This document shows, one piece after another, positions 54,139-62,822 of a stretch of DNA of 64,000 nucleotides. A program made the translations under genes and the position numbers. Within the stretch, counting starts at the first letter, position 1; every line of letters starts with the position of its first letter. The notes beneath the pieces were generated by a model. It was not told where the DNA came from, did not search any database, and saw only the letters and a program-made list of their open reading frames with translations. This DNA is from Acidobacteriota bacterium (GTDB lineage: Bacteria > Acidobacteriota > Blastocatellia > Pyrinomonadales > Pyrinomonadaceae), in contig JAFAVK010000023.1 in assembly GCA_019242475.1 (NCBI GenBank), forward strand, positions 92,820 through 156,819, given 5' to 3'.

Positions 54139-56967
54139 ATGACGCGCGCGCGCAGAGGAGACAGGGGGCGCCGCCGCGGCTCTCCCGCGGGCCGCAAGGA
54201 CAGGCGCGACGACGAACAGCAAGACTCTCGTCCACCCCACTCTCAAACACGTTCCGACGGCCACGCGCGCCGTCCCGAAGCCCACACGCGCACGTCCGCC
54301 GCGGCCGCCGCCGACTCGGCCTCGCGCGTCGCCGCGCGCCAGTCGCGCACGCGCCCTCTGCGCCAGCTCCTCGAAGGCATCGGCGCGCCCGACCCGGCCC
54401 CTTTCAAACCCGACCCCTTCCAGCTCGAAGCCCTCGCCGCCGTCGAACGCGAAGACGTTTTAGTGACCGCGCCGACGGGCAGCGGTAAGACCTGGATCGC
54501 GCGCGAGGAGATACGGAGACTCTTAGGGCAGGGGAAGCGCGTCTGGTACACGAGCCCCTTGAAGGCTCTGACCAACTCGAAGTTCCACGAGTTCTCGGCG
54601 GAGTTCGGCGGAGAGAAGGTCGGCATCCTGACCGGCGACCGCAAGGAACGCTCCGACGCGCCGCTCATCGTCGGCACGACCGAGGTCTACCGAAACCAGC
54701 TCTTCGACGCCCTGCGCCGCGGCGAGCAGTTGTTGGCCGACCTCGTCGTCCTGGACGAGGCGCACTACCTCGCCGACGAGGAGCGCGGGCACGTCTGGGA
54801 GGAGGCCATCATCCTCACGCCGCCGCGCGTGCGGATGCTCCTGCTCTCTGCGACCGTGGGGCGCGCGGAGGAGTTCGCGGACTGGATTGCCGAGGTGCGC
54901 GAGCACCCTTGCCGCGTCATCCCGCGCCCCGGCGCGCGCCCCGTGCCGCTGCGCGCGGCCTTCCTCTTTCCCGACGGCGGACTCACGCCGCTCCTCGACG
55001 AGCGCGGCCACTTCAACAACGAGATCGCGCGCTTCATACAGACCTCGAAGGGCGAGCGGCAGGGCTCGCAGGGCCGCTACGGGCGCGGGCCGCAACGCCG
55101 GCCGGGCATGCCCGAGATGCCGCCTTCGATTCTGCTCGCCGCGCTCGGCTCTTACGACCTTCTGCCCGCCATTATCTTCCTGCCCACGCGCCGCCGCTGC
55201 GACGAGGCCGCCGCCGAGGCGGCTTTTGCGCCGCGCCGCGGCGTCGGCCCTGAAAGAAGAGAGGCACGGCGGCGTGTGCTGGAAGAACTGTCCGAGCAGT
55301 ACCCGGAGATTCGCAAGCACCGTCACTGGGACATGGTCTTGAAGGGCGGCGTCGCCTCGCACCACGCGGGCCACCTGCCCGCGTGGAAGCTCGCCATCGA
55401 ACACCTCATGAGCGCGGGACTGCTCGACGCCATCTTCGCCACGATGACCGTCGCGGCCGGCGTCGACTTCCCCGCGCGCACCGTCGTGCTTGAGAACATC
55501 GACGTGAGGCGCGGCCAGGGCTGGCAGACTCTGAGCGCCTCTCAACTCCAACAGATGACCGGCCGCGCGGGTCGCCGTGGCCGCGACCGGGTCGGCTTCA
55601 TCGTCGCCGCGCCCGGCCAACATCAGAACCCGCAGAAACTCGCCTCGCTCCTGCACGCAGACCCCGACCCGCTGGAGAGCCAGTTCCGCGCGACCTACAC
55701 GACGCTCCTGAACCTGCTCGACGCCTACGGCACCTTCGCGCAGGTGCGCGAGATCGCCGAGCGCTCCTACGCGCGGCGCGACGCGGCCGCAGAGGCGGCG
55801 CGCATCGAACGCGCCCGCGAGGAGGCCGAGCGGCGCCTGCAGTCGAAGTTGAAAGAGGCCGGGTGCGACCTCCCGCCCGAAGTCGCGCGCGGGCTCGAAC
55901 GCCTCGCGAGCGCCCGCTCGCGTCTTCTCGAAGACGCGCCGCAGACGCGCACGGACGCGTACCTGCGCTGGCTCGACAAAGAGGTCGTGCCCGGCCGCGT
56001 CGTCTCGGTCGGACGCGGGACGCGCCGCCTCGTCTTCGTCACCGAGCGGCGCGGCGACGGCCTCGCGGGCGTGCGCGACAACGGCAAGCGCGTCACGCTC
56101 GCGCTTGAGCGCATCGGCCGCGTGTGGGAGGAGACGCACGCGCTCTCGGAGTCGGCGCGCGACGCGGCGTTCGACTTAGTGCAGACGAACCGCGCGACAC
56201 CCTTACGCGAGCCGCGTCTGCGCGAGGCGCGCTCTTCGACGGAGGAGGCCGTCGCCCTCATCAACGAACTCATCGAATCGCTCGCGGGCGGCGACGGCGA
56301 GCGCACGCGCTGCGAAGAGGCACTCTGGTCGGTCATGCAGGAGGCCGAATCAATCGAGCGCCTCGGGCGCAGGCTCGAAACGCTGCGCGGCGAGGCCTGG
56401 CAGCCCTTCGAGCGGCGCGCGCGTGCGCTTCATCATTTCGGCTATCTGGACTTCTTCGCCGAGCGCGTCACGGAGCGCGGCCGCTGGCTCGCCGACCTGC
56501 GTCTAGACCGCCCGCTCCTCGTCGGCGAGGCCATCGGGCGCGGACTCTTCGCCTCTCTGGACGCGCCGCGCGCCGCGGGCCTGATGGCCGCGCTCGCCGC
56601 GGACGCCGAGCGCGACTACGGAGAGCTTGAGCTGGACGACGCGTTGATTACGGCGCTCGCGAAGTTCGACCGCATCGCCTACGACGTGGCGAGCGTCGAG
56701 TGGCAGCAGGAGATAGAGCCCGCGCCCGAGATCAACTTCTCGGCCGCCGCCACGGCCGCGCGCTGGGCCGCGGGGATGGACTGGGCCACGCTCGTCCGCC
56801 GCACGCGCGCCGAAGAGGGCGACCTCTTCCGCATGCTCTCGCGCACGGGCGAATCGCTCCTGCAAGTCTCAAACCTGACGGACGCGCACCCCGAGGCCGC
56901 GCGCGTTGCCGCCGAGGCCGCGTCGGCCGTCCTCCGCGAACCCGTGCGCTCCGAGGCCGCCGTATAG
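54139..56967 (+). CDS. Ski2/Mtr4-like DEAH RNA helicase
   Basis: The 942-residue protein has an Arg-rich, probably disordered N-terminus (1-70) and a Ski2-like helicase: Walker A APTGSGKT (111-118), YTSPLKALTNSKF, LDEAHYLADEE (DEAH 206-209), LLSATVG, ATMTVAAGVDFPARTVV and QMTGRAGRRGRD. After the helicase come a coiled arm and a C-terminal DSHCT-like helical bundle with GYLDFFAERVTERGRWL. Ski2-type helicases unwind structured RNA for decay or processing. The basic tail may bind RNA. A -10 element lies 8 nt before the ATG. SGNH gene follows by 26 bp. Confidence 0.88.
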   Translation: MTRARRGDRGRRRGSPAGRKDRRDDEQQDSRPPHSQTRSDGHARRPEAHTRTSAAAAADSASRVAARQSRTRPLRQLLEGIGAPDPAPFKPDPFQLEALAAVEREDVLVTAPTGSGKTWIAREEIRRLLGQGKRVWYTSPLKALTNSKFHEFSAEFGGEKVGILTGDRKERSDAPLIVGTTEVYRNQLFDALRRGEQLLADLVVLDEAHYLADEERGHVWEEAIILTPPRVRMLLLSATVGRAEEFADWIAEVREHPCRVIPRPGARPVPLRAAFLFPDGGLTPLLDERGHFNNEIARFIQTSKGERQGSQGRYGRGPQRRPGMPEMPPSILLAALGSYDLLPAIIFLPTRRRCDEAAAEAAFAPRRGVGPERREARRRVLEELSEQYPEIRKHRHWDMVLKGGVASHHAGHLPAWKLAIEHLMSAGLLDAIFATMTVAAGVDFPARTVVLENIDVRRGQGWQTLSASQLQQMTGRAGRRGRDRVGFIVAAPGQHQNPQKLASLLHADPDPLESQFRATYTTLLNLLDAYGTFAQVREIAERSYARRDAAAEAARIERAREEAERRLQSKLKEAGCDLPPEVARGLERLASARSRLLEDAPQTRTDAYLRWLDKEVVPGRVVSVGRGTRRLVFVTERRGDGLAGVRDNGKRVTLALERIGRVWEETHALSESARDAAFDLVQTNRATPLREPRLREARSSTEEAVALINELIESLAGGDGERTRCEEALWSVMQEAESIERLGRRLETLRGEAWQPFERRARALHHFGYLDFFAERVTERGRWLADLRLDRPLLVGEAIGRGLFASLDAPRAAGLMAALAADAERDYGELELDDALITALAKFDRIAYDVASVEWQQEIEPAPEINFSAAATAARWAAGMDWATLVRRTRAEEGDLFRMLSRTGESLLQVSNLTDAHPEAARVAAEAASAVLREPVRSEAAV

Positions 56968-56993
56968 AATCTAAAATTTCAAAGTTCAAAGTT

Positions 56994-57608
56994 ATGAGTG
57001 AAGAGAACAAGGGGGAGCCGGTCGTCTACGTCGCGCTCGGCGACTCGACGGGCGTGGGCGTGGGCGCGCGTAAAGGCGGCGGCTACGTCGCGCGTCTGTT
57101 CGAGCGCATCGAGCGCGTCCGCCCGGGCTCGCGGCTCGTCAACCTGTGCGTGAGCGGCGCGACGACCGCCGACGTTCTGCGCGGGCAGGTCGGGCGGGTC
57201 GGCGACGCGAAGCCCACGCTCGTCACCGTCGGCGTTGGCATCAACGACCTCACGCGCATGTCCCCGCCGGAGCAGTTCGCGCACAACTTCGAAGAGATCG
57301 TCACGCGCCTGCGCGCACAGACGGGCGCACCCGTCGTCGTCTCGAACCTGCCCGACATCACGCACTCGCCGCGCGTCCCAGACTTCCTGCGCGAAGACGC
57401 GCGCCGCGCCGTCCGCCTATACAACGAGCGTCTCGCCGACGTGGCCGCGCGCCACGGCCTGTACTTCGCCGACGCCTACACCAAGAGCGCCGAAGTCATC
57501 CCCTCGCACCCGGAGTTCTTCTCTTCGGACGGTTTTCATCCTTCGGACGAGGGCTACGAGTTCTGGGCCTTCGAGATGTGGCCGGTCGTGAAGCAGGCCA
57601 TCCGTTGA
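56994..57608 (+). CDS. SGNH/GDSL-family hydrolase
   Basis: The 204-residue protein has the four SGNH blocks: ALGDSTG (Ser18), the oxyanion Gly in VSGATTADVLRG, VGVGINDL (Asn) and DGFHPSDEGY (Asp179, His182). It hydrolyses esters; the substrate is unknown. It has no signal peptide. ATG 56994 begins the domain; no clear ribosome-binding site is present. It follows the helicase on the same strand. Confidence 0.88.
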   Translation: MSEENKGEPVVYVALGDSTGVGVGARKGGGYVARLFERIERVRPGSRLVNLCVSGATTADVLRGQVGRVGDAKPTLVTVGVGINDLTRMSPPEQFAHNFEEIVTRLRAQTGAPVVVSNLPDITHSPRVPDFLREDARRAVRLYNERLADVAARHGLYFADAYTKSAEVIPSHPEFFSSDGFHPSDEGYEFWAFEMWPVVKQAIR

Positions 57609-57622
57609 GCGCCCTTGGCCTT

Positions 57623-58225
57623 CTAACGAACCCTCCGGCTCCTTCCCGAGAGCACGTAGCCGACGCTGATTGTGGCGTGCGCGGTCGCCTCCGACCCTGA
57701 GAACCCGATGCGCGCATCCGGGGCGATGAACAGGCGGTCGTTCAGAAAGATTTTCACGCCGCCGCCGGCGACGCCCGTCCACGCCGTATACGACGTGTCG
57801 TAGACGCGCGGCTGCCCCGTCGTGAAGTCCGACCCGTAGTAACGCCCCCGGTGTCGGAACACGCCGACGCCGAGGCCGAGGTAGGGCACCACCTTCTTCC
57901 TCGGGTTTGTCAGGTCGTAGGCGATGCCGGGCGCGAAGAAGTAGTCCTGATCCTCGCGGGAGTTTCGCATGTAGAGATACTCCGGCTCGACGCTGAAGCG
58001 GCTCGTGACGTAGAAGCGCACCGAGCCGCCCGCGACGACGTGCGGGTAGGAGAGGTCGTCTTCGCCGAAGCCCGACGTGCCGAACGTTGCCTTGACCTCG
58101 ACCTTCGGCCGCGACAGCTCGCCCTGTTGCGCGCGGGCGGGGAAGAAGCAGAAGAGCACGAGGGCGGCGGCGACGATGATGCGCTTGGGCAGATAGTGCG
58201 CGCACTCGGTTGATCCTGGAGTCAT
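57623..58225 (-). CDS. Small outer-membrane beta-barrel protein
   Basis: The 200-residue protein starts at ATG 58225 (AGGAG upstream), has a signal peptide (about 14-33), and then alternating strands typical of an eight-stranded OMP_b-brl barrel (VEVKATFGTSGF, GSVRFYVTSRFSVEPEYLYM, VVPYLGLGVGVFRHR, AHATISVGYVLSG). It ends in Arg-Arg-Val-Arg rather than Phe. Function is unknown. It is convergent with the SGNH gene. Confidence 0.78.
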   Translation of the reverse strand: MTPGSTECAHYLPKRIIVAAALVLFCFFPARAQQGELSRPKVEVKATFGTSGFGEDDLSYPHVVAGGSVRFYVTSRFSVEPEYLYMRNSREDQDYFFAPGIAYDLTNPRKKVVPYLGLGVGVFRHRGRYYGSDFTTGQPRVYDTSYTAWTGVAGGGVKIFLNDRLFIAPDARIGFSGSEATAHATISVGYVLSGRSRRVR

Positions 58226-58410
58226 TTCATTAGCTCCTGTGGGAGTCTGGGATAGACCGCAACGTCTCCGGGCAACCGCCGTGCCCCGCGCGGGGCTTAA
58301 GAATTTCGCGCGATGCGAACGGCGGCGCGAGGCTCGCGTCAACAAAACTGCTCCAACCGAACGCAAGCGATTTACGTCACTTGTCGCCCGCGGCCCCGAG
58401 TCTCACGCCT

Positions 58411-58439
58411 TTGCCTTTGCCCCTCGCCTTCATTAAGAT
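58411..58439 (+). promoter_or_regulatory. Promoter candidate for the 97-residue protein
   Basis: TTGCCT (58411-58416) and TAAGAT (58434-58439) are 17 bp apart, with a leader of about 58 nt before ATG 58504. The rest of 58226-58410 shows only a CCCCGCGCGGGG palindrome and no gene. Confidence 0.4.
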
Positions 58440-58503
58440 GTTCGGGCGCGGAACGTGCTTAACGTTTCGGCCGTATGGCTTGTGGAAGGAGGTTCTCCAC
58501 GAA

Positions 58504-58797
58504 ATGGCTGACACGAATGATTCGAGGTACAAGACCGGCAACCCCATCTGCGACGCGATGCGCTTTCTGAAGGACGCCTCGTACGCGATCTTGCCGGCGG
58601 ACGCGGCGCGGCAGTTGGGCGAGTTCGAGAAGAACGTCTGGGGCGGCATCCGCTGGTTCGCAGAGAAGAACGTCGGGTGGATCGACGACAGTCTCGCCGC
58701 CGCCGAACGCTTGCGCGAAGAGTGGCACCGCCGCCGCGAACACACGACCGGCCCCGAGCCGATCAGACAGACCCCGCCGCCAGAAGGCGTGGGATAG
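58504..58797 (+). CDS. Small protein of unknown function
   Basis: The 97-residue protein starts at ATG 58504 with GGAGG (58489-58493) upstream. It is soluble, helical and Trp-rich (KNVWGGIRWFAEKNVGWIDDSL), with a charged Arg/Glu C-terminal helix and a Pro-rich end. I do not recognise a family. In-frame codons upstream of the ATG look non-coding. A GTTAGC-type palindrome follows the stop. Confidence 0.6.
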   Translation: MADTNDSRYKTGNPICDAMRFLKDASYAILPADAARQLGEFEKNVWGGIRWFAEKNVGWIDDSLAAAERLREEWHRRREHTTGPEPIRQTPPPEGVG

Positions 58798-58805
58798 AAA
58801 GGACG

Positions 58806-58873
58806 CAGTTGGCTGTTAGCTGTTAGCCGTTAGCAATACAAAAAGCTAACAGCTAACTGCCAACTGCTAACAA
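58806..58873. repeat. Heptad-armed inverted repeat, TGTTAGC family
   Basis: The left arm (58806-58834) has AGTTGGC, TGTTAGC, TGTTAGC, CGTTAGC. The reverse complement of the right arm (58845-58873) has TGTTAGC, AGTTGGC, AGTTAGC, TGTTAGC. Word variants and order differ between arms. It ends 5 bp before the ispH ATG. Confidence 0.82.
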
Positions 58874-58878
58874 CTCAC

Positions 58879-59736
58879 ATGCAAGTTCTGCTGGCCGAAG
58901 AGTACGGGTTCTGTTTCGGGGTCGAGCGCGCCGTCGAGATGGTCGAGGGCGCGTTGGGCGAGGGCGCGACCGTGCGCACGCTCGGGCCGCTCATTCACAA
59001 CACGCAGGAGATTCAACGGCTCGAAGCCGAGGGCGTCCGCACCATCGACGCGCCCGGCGACGTGACCGCGGGCGAGACGGCCGTCATCCGCGCGCACGGC
59101 GTCACGCCGCAGGTGCAGCGCGACCTGGAAGCGCGCGCCGAGCGCGTCATCGACGCCACCTGCCCGTTCGTCACGAAGGTGCAGAAGCTGGCCGAGCGCG
59201 CCGCCGAGCAGGGGCGCGATGTCGTGGTCGTCGGCAACCCCGACCACCCCGAGATGATCGGCGTCGTCGGCTACGCGCCCGCCTGCACGCACGTCGTCCG
59301 CGACGCGTCGGAGGTGGCCGCCCTGCCGCCGCTGCACGCGCCGCTCGTCGTCTCGCAGACGACCTTGAAGCTCAAGACCTTCCTCGAAGCGGCCGAGGCC
59401 GTGCGCGCGAAGGCCGACGCGGAGCCGCAGGTCGTCAACACCATCTGCTCCGCCACGCGCGACCGGCAGGACGCGGCGCGCGCGCTCGCGGGCGAGGTGG
59501 ACGCCTTCTACGTCATCGGCGGCAAGCACTCCTCGAACAGCCTCAAGCTGCTCTCGGTCTGCAAGGAGCAGTGCGAGCGCAGCTTCCTCATCGAGACGCC
59601 AGACGAGATCAACCCCGCAGACCTGACGGGCGCCGAGCGCGTCGGCGTCACCGCCGGAGCTTCGACCCCGAACTGGCTCATCGAACAGGTCGTCTCGCGA
59701 CTACGTGAGATAGGCAAGGCAGAAGCCCGACCGTAA
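58879..59736 (+). CDS. ispH: 4-hydroxy-3-methylbut-2-enyl diphosphate reductase (IspH)
   Basis: The 285-residue protein has the three 4Fe-4S ligands Cys12 (GFCFGV), Cys95 (DATCPFV) and Cys190 (NTICSAT), plus AHG, and the C-terminal VGVTAGASTPNWLI. It makes IPP and DMAPP in the last step of the MEP pathway, using ferredoxin-type electrons. It starts just after a palindrome without a clear ribosome-binding site. The last six codons lie in the arm of a large inverted repeat. Confidence 0.95.
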   Translation: MQVLLAEEYGFCFGVERAVEMVEGALGEGATVRTLGPLIHNTQEIQRLEAEGVRTIDAPGDVTAGETAVIRAHGVTPQVQRDLEARAERVIDATCPFVTKVQKLAERAAEQGRDVVVVGNPDHPEMIGVVGYAPACTHVVRDASEVAALPPLHAPLVVSQTTLKLKTFLEAAEAVRAKADAEPQVVNTICSATRDRQDAARALAGEVDAFYVIGGKHSSNSLKLLSVCKEQCERSFLIETPDEINPADLTGAERVGVTAGASTPNWLIEQVVSRLREIGKAEARP

Positions 59737-59849
59737 GGGAGGGCGTCGGTCAAACATCAAAAGGCCGGGGGATGAAAGACAGCGGGTCTTTCATCCCCCG
59801 GCCTTCAAGCGTTAGCCGGACGCCCTCCCTTACGGTCGGGCTTCTGCCT
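59717..59849. repeat. Nested perfect inverted repeat spanning two convergent gene ends
   Basis: Outer arms (59717-59747 with 59819-59849) are perfect over 31 bp; inner arms (59761-59780 with 59786-59805) are perfect over 20 bp with a 5-nt loop. The intervening internal loops are both 13 nt. The left outer arm includes the last codons of ispH, the right one the TAG stop of the minus-strand gene. No heptad unit is evident. Confidence 0.9.
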
Positions 59850-60489
59850 AGAAGTCGTCTTCCGCGTCTTCGACTTGTTGGAGGGCGGTGACGACGATGC
59901 GGGCCTCTTCGGACTCGTACTCGTCGGCCTGCGATTCGAGGGCGTTGCGCGCGGTCTCGGCGTCGATGGGGTCGCCGAGCAGCGCGACGAGGATGCCGGT
60001 CGGCAGTTGCAGCAGAGCCTCCTGCGCGACGGCGCGGACGGCCGGGTTGATGTGGCGCGCCGTCTCGCACAGCTCGCTCGGGGCGAGCCGCGCCGTCATC
60101 ACGTCGGCGACCTCGTCCACGCGCGCGTAGTCCTTCGCGCGCAGCGCACGTTCGAGCAGTTGCGCGAAGACCTCGGACGAACGCGCCTCGCGGTTCAAGA
60201 CCGCGGCGCAGGTCTCCGTCATGCGGAGCAGGTCGCGCGACTGCTCGGGGCTCAAAGCCCCCGCGCCGACTTCGGCGGCGCGCTCGTCGAGCGCGGCCAG
60301 CAGGCGGCTCAGCTCCCACTCGGAGCGCGCGTCGTAGGCTGCGTCGCGGCGCGAGGCGTTTTTGTGGGCTGCGCCCTGTTGAGGTGGCGCCGGCGTCGAG
60401 AGGGCGCGCTCCACCAGGCTGCGCGTCGAGGGCCTCAAGCCCTGCCACACGCTCGCCACGCGCGCTCCGAAATCTTCAATCGTCATCAT
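59848..60489 (-). CDS. Helical protein of unknown function
   Basis: The 213-residue protein is nearly all helix, with repeated short HEAT-like turns (ARHINPAVRAVAQEALLQLP, EVFAQLLERALRAKDYARVDEVADVM) and an acidic C-terminal end (ESQADEYESEEAR, DAEDDF). It resembles the helical protein at 46967 in style, but not obviously in sequence. No family recognised. The start is ATG 60489 (TTG 60492 also possible), with GGGAAGAG upstream. Confidence 0.6.
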   Translation of the reverse strand: MMTIEDFGARVASVWQGLRPSTRSLVERALSTPAPPQQGAAHKNASRRDAAYDARSEWELSRLLAALDERAAEVGAGALSPEQSRDLLRMTETCAAVLNREARSSEVFAQLLERALRAKDYARVDEVADVMTARLAPSELCETARHINPAVRAVAQEALLQLPTGILVALLGDPIDAETARNALESQADEYESEEARIVVTALQQVEDAEDDF

Positions 60490-60541
60490 CAAAAACTCTT
60501 CCCGCGGCCTTGAGGTGGCCGAACGGGCGATACTGTAACAC

Positions 60542-60665
60542 CGTGAGCCGTGAACCGTAAACCGTAGTAAGAACGTAAACGGTGAACCGTAAACCGTGAC
60601 AAGAAGGAACTGCTTTTAACCTGTCACGGTTTACGGTTCACCGTCTACGGATTTAACGGCTCACG
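60542..60665. repeat. Long GTGAACC-family inverted repeat, expanded left arm
   Basis: The left arm (60542-60603) has about eight GTGAACC/GTAAACC-like units with an interruption; the right arm (60621-60665) has about six. The inner ends match (GTGAACC, GTAAACC, GTGACAA/GTGACAG). It lies between two minus-strand genes. Confidence 0.82.
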
Positions 60666-60670
60666 CCCCT

Positions 60671-60889
60671 TCAGCGGTTGTGGTCGATGATCTCGGTGAT
60701 GGACGAGAAGAAGATTTTGACGACTTCGCCGTCGGCGCGTTCGATCTTAACGCTCGGGCGCGTGAGCGCCTGCGTCTGCTTGAGGCTGCGGACGACGCCG
60801 CGGACGCGCGCGCCCGTCTCGGTGACGATCTCGACGTTGTCCTTGCCGTAGAGCGGCTGGAGCGCCGCCAGTGCTTTGGTCACTTCCAC
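60671..60889 (-). CDS. Small protein of unknown function
   Basis: The 72-residue protein starts at GTG 60889 with AGGAGGAGG about 8 nt upstream. It has an Lsm/SH3-like beta pattern (NVEIVTETGARVRGVVRSLK, SVKIERADGEVVKIFFSSITEI). The strong ribosome-binding site supports a real gene. No family assigned. It is flanked by GTGAACC and GTAGGCA elements. Confidence 0.6.
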   Translation of the reverse strand: MEVTKALAALQPLYGKDNVEIVTETGARVRGVVRSLKQTQALTRPSVKIERADGEVVKIFFSSITEIIDHNR

Positions 60890-60907
60890 CTGTCCGACCT
60901 CCTCCTG

Positions 60908-61026
60908 GTAGGCAGTAGGCAGATGGCAGTGGGCAGTTAAGAGCCACCGCTGTCGAGATTCCCGATTGAAGATTTCAACTTCCTCAACGCGGAGCGACTG
61001 CCTACTGCCATCTGCCTACTGCCTAC
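60908..61026. repeat. GTAGGCA-family inverted repeat with conserved core (copy B)
   Basis: The arms (60908-60937 and 60997-61026) show GTAGGCA, GTAGGCA, GATGGCA, GT(A/G)GGCA. The 59-nt core aligns with copy A (46253-46310) in the same orientation and with copy C (63679-63737) in reverse. It lies upstream of the 72-residue gene on the minus strand. Confidence 0.88.
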
Positions 61027-61176
61027 TTCACTAGAGCACGCGCCGTGCCGGGCGGCCGGAGGCGCTTGCGCGCGGGCGCGCCGCGGGCCAAAATACCTCG
61101 CGCGGCACGGCCTGGGGCGCGGCCCCGAGTCTAAGTCCCGCGTGCGCGGGATGCAACCGCGGCGCTCCGACAGGCG

Positions 61177-61182
61177 TATATT
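61177..61182 (+). promoter_or_regulatory. -10 element upstream of the PDZ protein gene
   Basis: TATATT (61177-61182) is a 5/6 match to the -10 consensus, with no good -35. The stretch 61030-61170 is very GC-rich, with an inverted GCCGTGCCG / CGGCACGGC pair and no gene. Confidence 0.35.
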
Positions 61183-61263
61183 GCTAACAACCGACGCCGT
61201 CCAAAGTACGCCGCGGGACGGACTACCAACAGACCTTGACGCGTGCCGGAACCGGAGGGCGGG

Positions 61264-62265
61264 ATGCGAGCTGAAAACATTGTCAACTGCCCGAGCTGCG
61301 GCGCGACACTCGTCGCGGGGCTGCGCTTCTGCCGCATGTGCGGTTACCGCCTCGGCGAAGGCGTCGAAGAGTTCGTCCCCACGCAGCGCCTCGACCCCGC
61401 CGCCGCGCCGACCGCCGCGCAGGCCCCTCCAGCCACAGACCCCTTCCGCGCGAGGCAGACCTGGGGCAACGCGCCCATCCAGCCCTTCGGTGCCAACACG
61501 ACGCTCGGCCGGGCGCAGCCCGAGGGCGCGACCTCGAAGCTCGCGAGGGCTTGCAGCCGCGCGCGCGGCGGCTGGTGGCTCTGGCTGACGATCATCGTCG
61601 TCCTCATGGTGGCGGGCGGCATGCTACCGGCCGCGATAAGGACTCGGGGCGGCGGCGGCGCGGCGCCGGCGGTGGTCAGGTCTTTCTTGGGCGTTGACGG
61701 CTTCGACAACGCCCCGGGCGGCGGCGCCTTCATCGAGGGCATCGCGGGGCCGGAGACGCCCATCGTCCGCGCGAACCTCATCGGCGGCGACACCATCATC
61801 AAGTTCGACGGGAAGGACGTCCGCGGCGCGGACGACATCAACCGGATTCTCAGAGACACGCCCGTCGGCAAGACGGTCGAGGTCGTCTACATCCGCGACG
61901 GCGTGACCGCCACGACCACTCTGACCACGGCCGCTCAGAACGACACGCCGGGGATGAGGATGTTCGACCGGCGGCAGCTCGGGCACGGCGTCCTCGGCGT
62001 TAACGTCGGCGACCGCGTGCAGGTGCCGAACTCGAACATCTTCGGAGTCGAGCTCGACGACGTGCAGACGAATAGGCCGGCCGACATCGCGGGGCTGAGG
62101 GAGAATGACATCGTCATCAAGTTCGGCGACTACCTCATCCGCACCCCCGGCGACCTCCGCTACCGCATCGCCGAGGCGATGCCCGGCTCGACCATCCCCG
62201 TCACCGTCGTCCGTGGCACGGAGCAGCTAGAGATTCAAGTCAAGGTCGGACGGAGCAAAGACTAG
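61264..62265 (+). CDS. Zinc-ribbon membrane protein with two PDZ domains
   Basis: The 333-residue protein starts at ATG 61264 (GGAGG 5 nt upstream). An N-terminal zinc ribbon has CPSCGATLVAGLRFCRMCG. A Pro/Ala linker leads to one membrane helix (about 105-125), then two PDZ-like domains (about 145-225 and 235-330) with IVRANLIGGDTIIKFDGKDV and RPADIAGLRENDIVIKFGDYLI. A DegP-like protease domain is absent. Likely an anchored scaffold binding peptide C-termini outside the membrane. Another zinc-ribbon gene starts at 63915. Confidence 0.82.
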   Translation: MRAENIVNCPSCGATLVAGLRFCRMCGYRLGEGVEEFVPTQRLDPAAAPTAAQAPPATDPFRARQTWGNAPIQPFGANTTLGRAQPEGATSKLARACSRARGGWWLWLTIIVVLMVAGGMLPAAIRTRGGGGAAPAVVRSFLGVDGFDNAPGGGAFIEGIAGPETPIVRANLIGGDTIIKFDGKDVRGADDINRILRDTPVGKTVEVVYIRDGVTATTTLTTAAQNDTPGMRMFDRRQLGHGVLGVNVGDRVQVPNSNIFGVELDDVQTNRPADIAGLRENDIVIKFGDYLIRTPGDLRYRIAEAMPGSTIPVTVVRGTEQLEIQVKVGRSKD

Positions 62266-62282
62266 GCCCTTCGGGAAGGCAA

Positions 62283-62351
62283 AAGGCAAGAGGCAAAAGT
62301 GAAGGACGAAAGGCAGCGTGCCTTTCGTCCTTCACTTTTGCCTCTTGCCTT
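62283..62351. terminator. 33-bp perfect hairpin with AGGCAAR heptads
   Basis: The arms 62283-62315 and 62319-62351 are perfect reverse complements, loop 3 nt. AGGCAAG and AGGCAAA units fill the outer part. It lies between convergent genes at 62265 and 62357 and probably ends both transcripts. Confidence 0.85.
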
Positions 62352-62356
62352 CGGCG

Positions 62357-62692
62357 TCAGCCGCCGGTGTATTCGCGCAGGCGTGCCTCCATCTCGCGGC
62401 GCACGTCCTGGCGGTCTTCCTCGTCCTCGTCGGGCTCGAACAGCTCGAAGAGTGCGTAGGGCGTGTCGCCGACGAGGCGCAGCTCCCAGGCTTCGCGCCC
62501 TTCGGCCGAGGGGCGCGTGAACCACATCGCGTCAACCTCGAACTCATTCAACGGCGCGCCCTCGAAGGTCGCTGACTCGCCCTCGCACGCGAGTTCCGAG
62601 AGCGTCTCGGGCCGCGCCAGCACGCGCGCGAGCCGCCAGCCGTGCCGCTGGTACTGCCCCAGTATCTCCTGAAATTTTTTGAGCCGGCTCAT
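62357..62692 (-). CDS. Small acidic protein of unknown function
   Basis: The 111-residue soluble protein (MSRLKKFQEILGQYQRHGW at the start) has an alpha/beta N-terminal half and an acidic helix (FEPDEDEEDRQDVRREME). I do not recognise it. It starts at 62692 and is divergent from the M15-like gene. It is convergent with the PDZ gene across a hairpin. Confidence 0.6.
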   Translation of the reverse strand: MSRLKKFQEILGQYQRHGWRLARVLARPETLSELACEGESATFEGAPLNEFEVDAMWFTRPSAEGREAWELRLVGDTPYALFELFEPDEDEEDRQDVRREMEARLREYTGG

Positions 62693-62822
62693 ACTTTTAA
62701 AGTTCCCGATTTGTCAGCGCCCGCCCCCGTTCGTTTACAATCTAGCTTGCGTGTTACCACACGAAGCCGGCGGGGACAAGGCCCCGGCCTCACGCGGCGC
62801 GCCGAGAGGAGAATCAGCGGAC

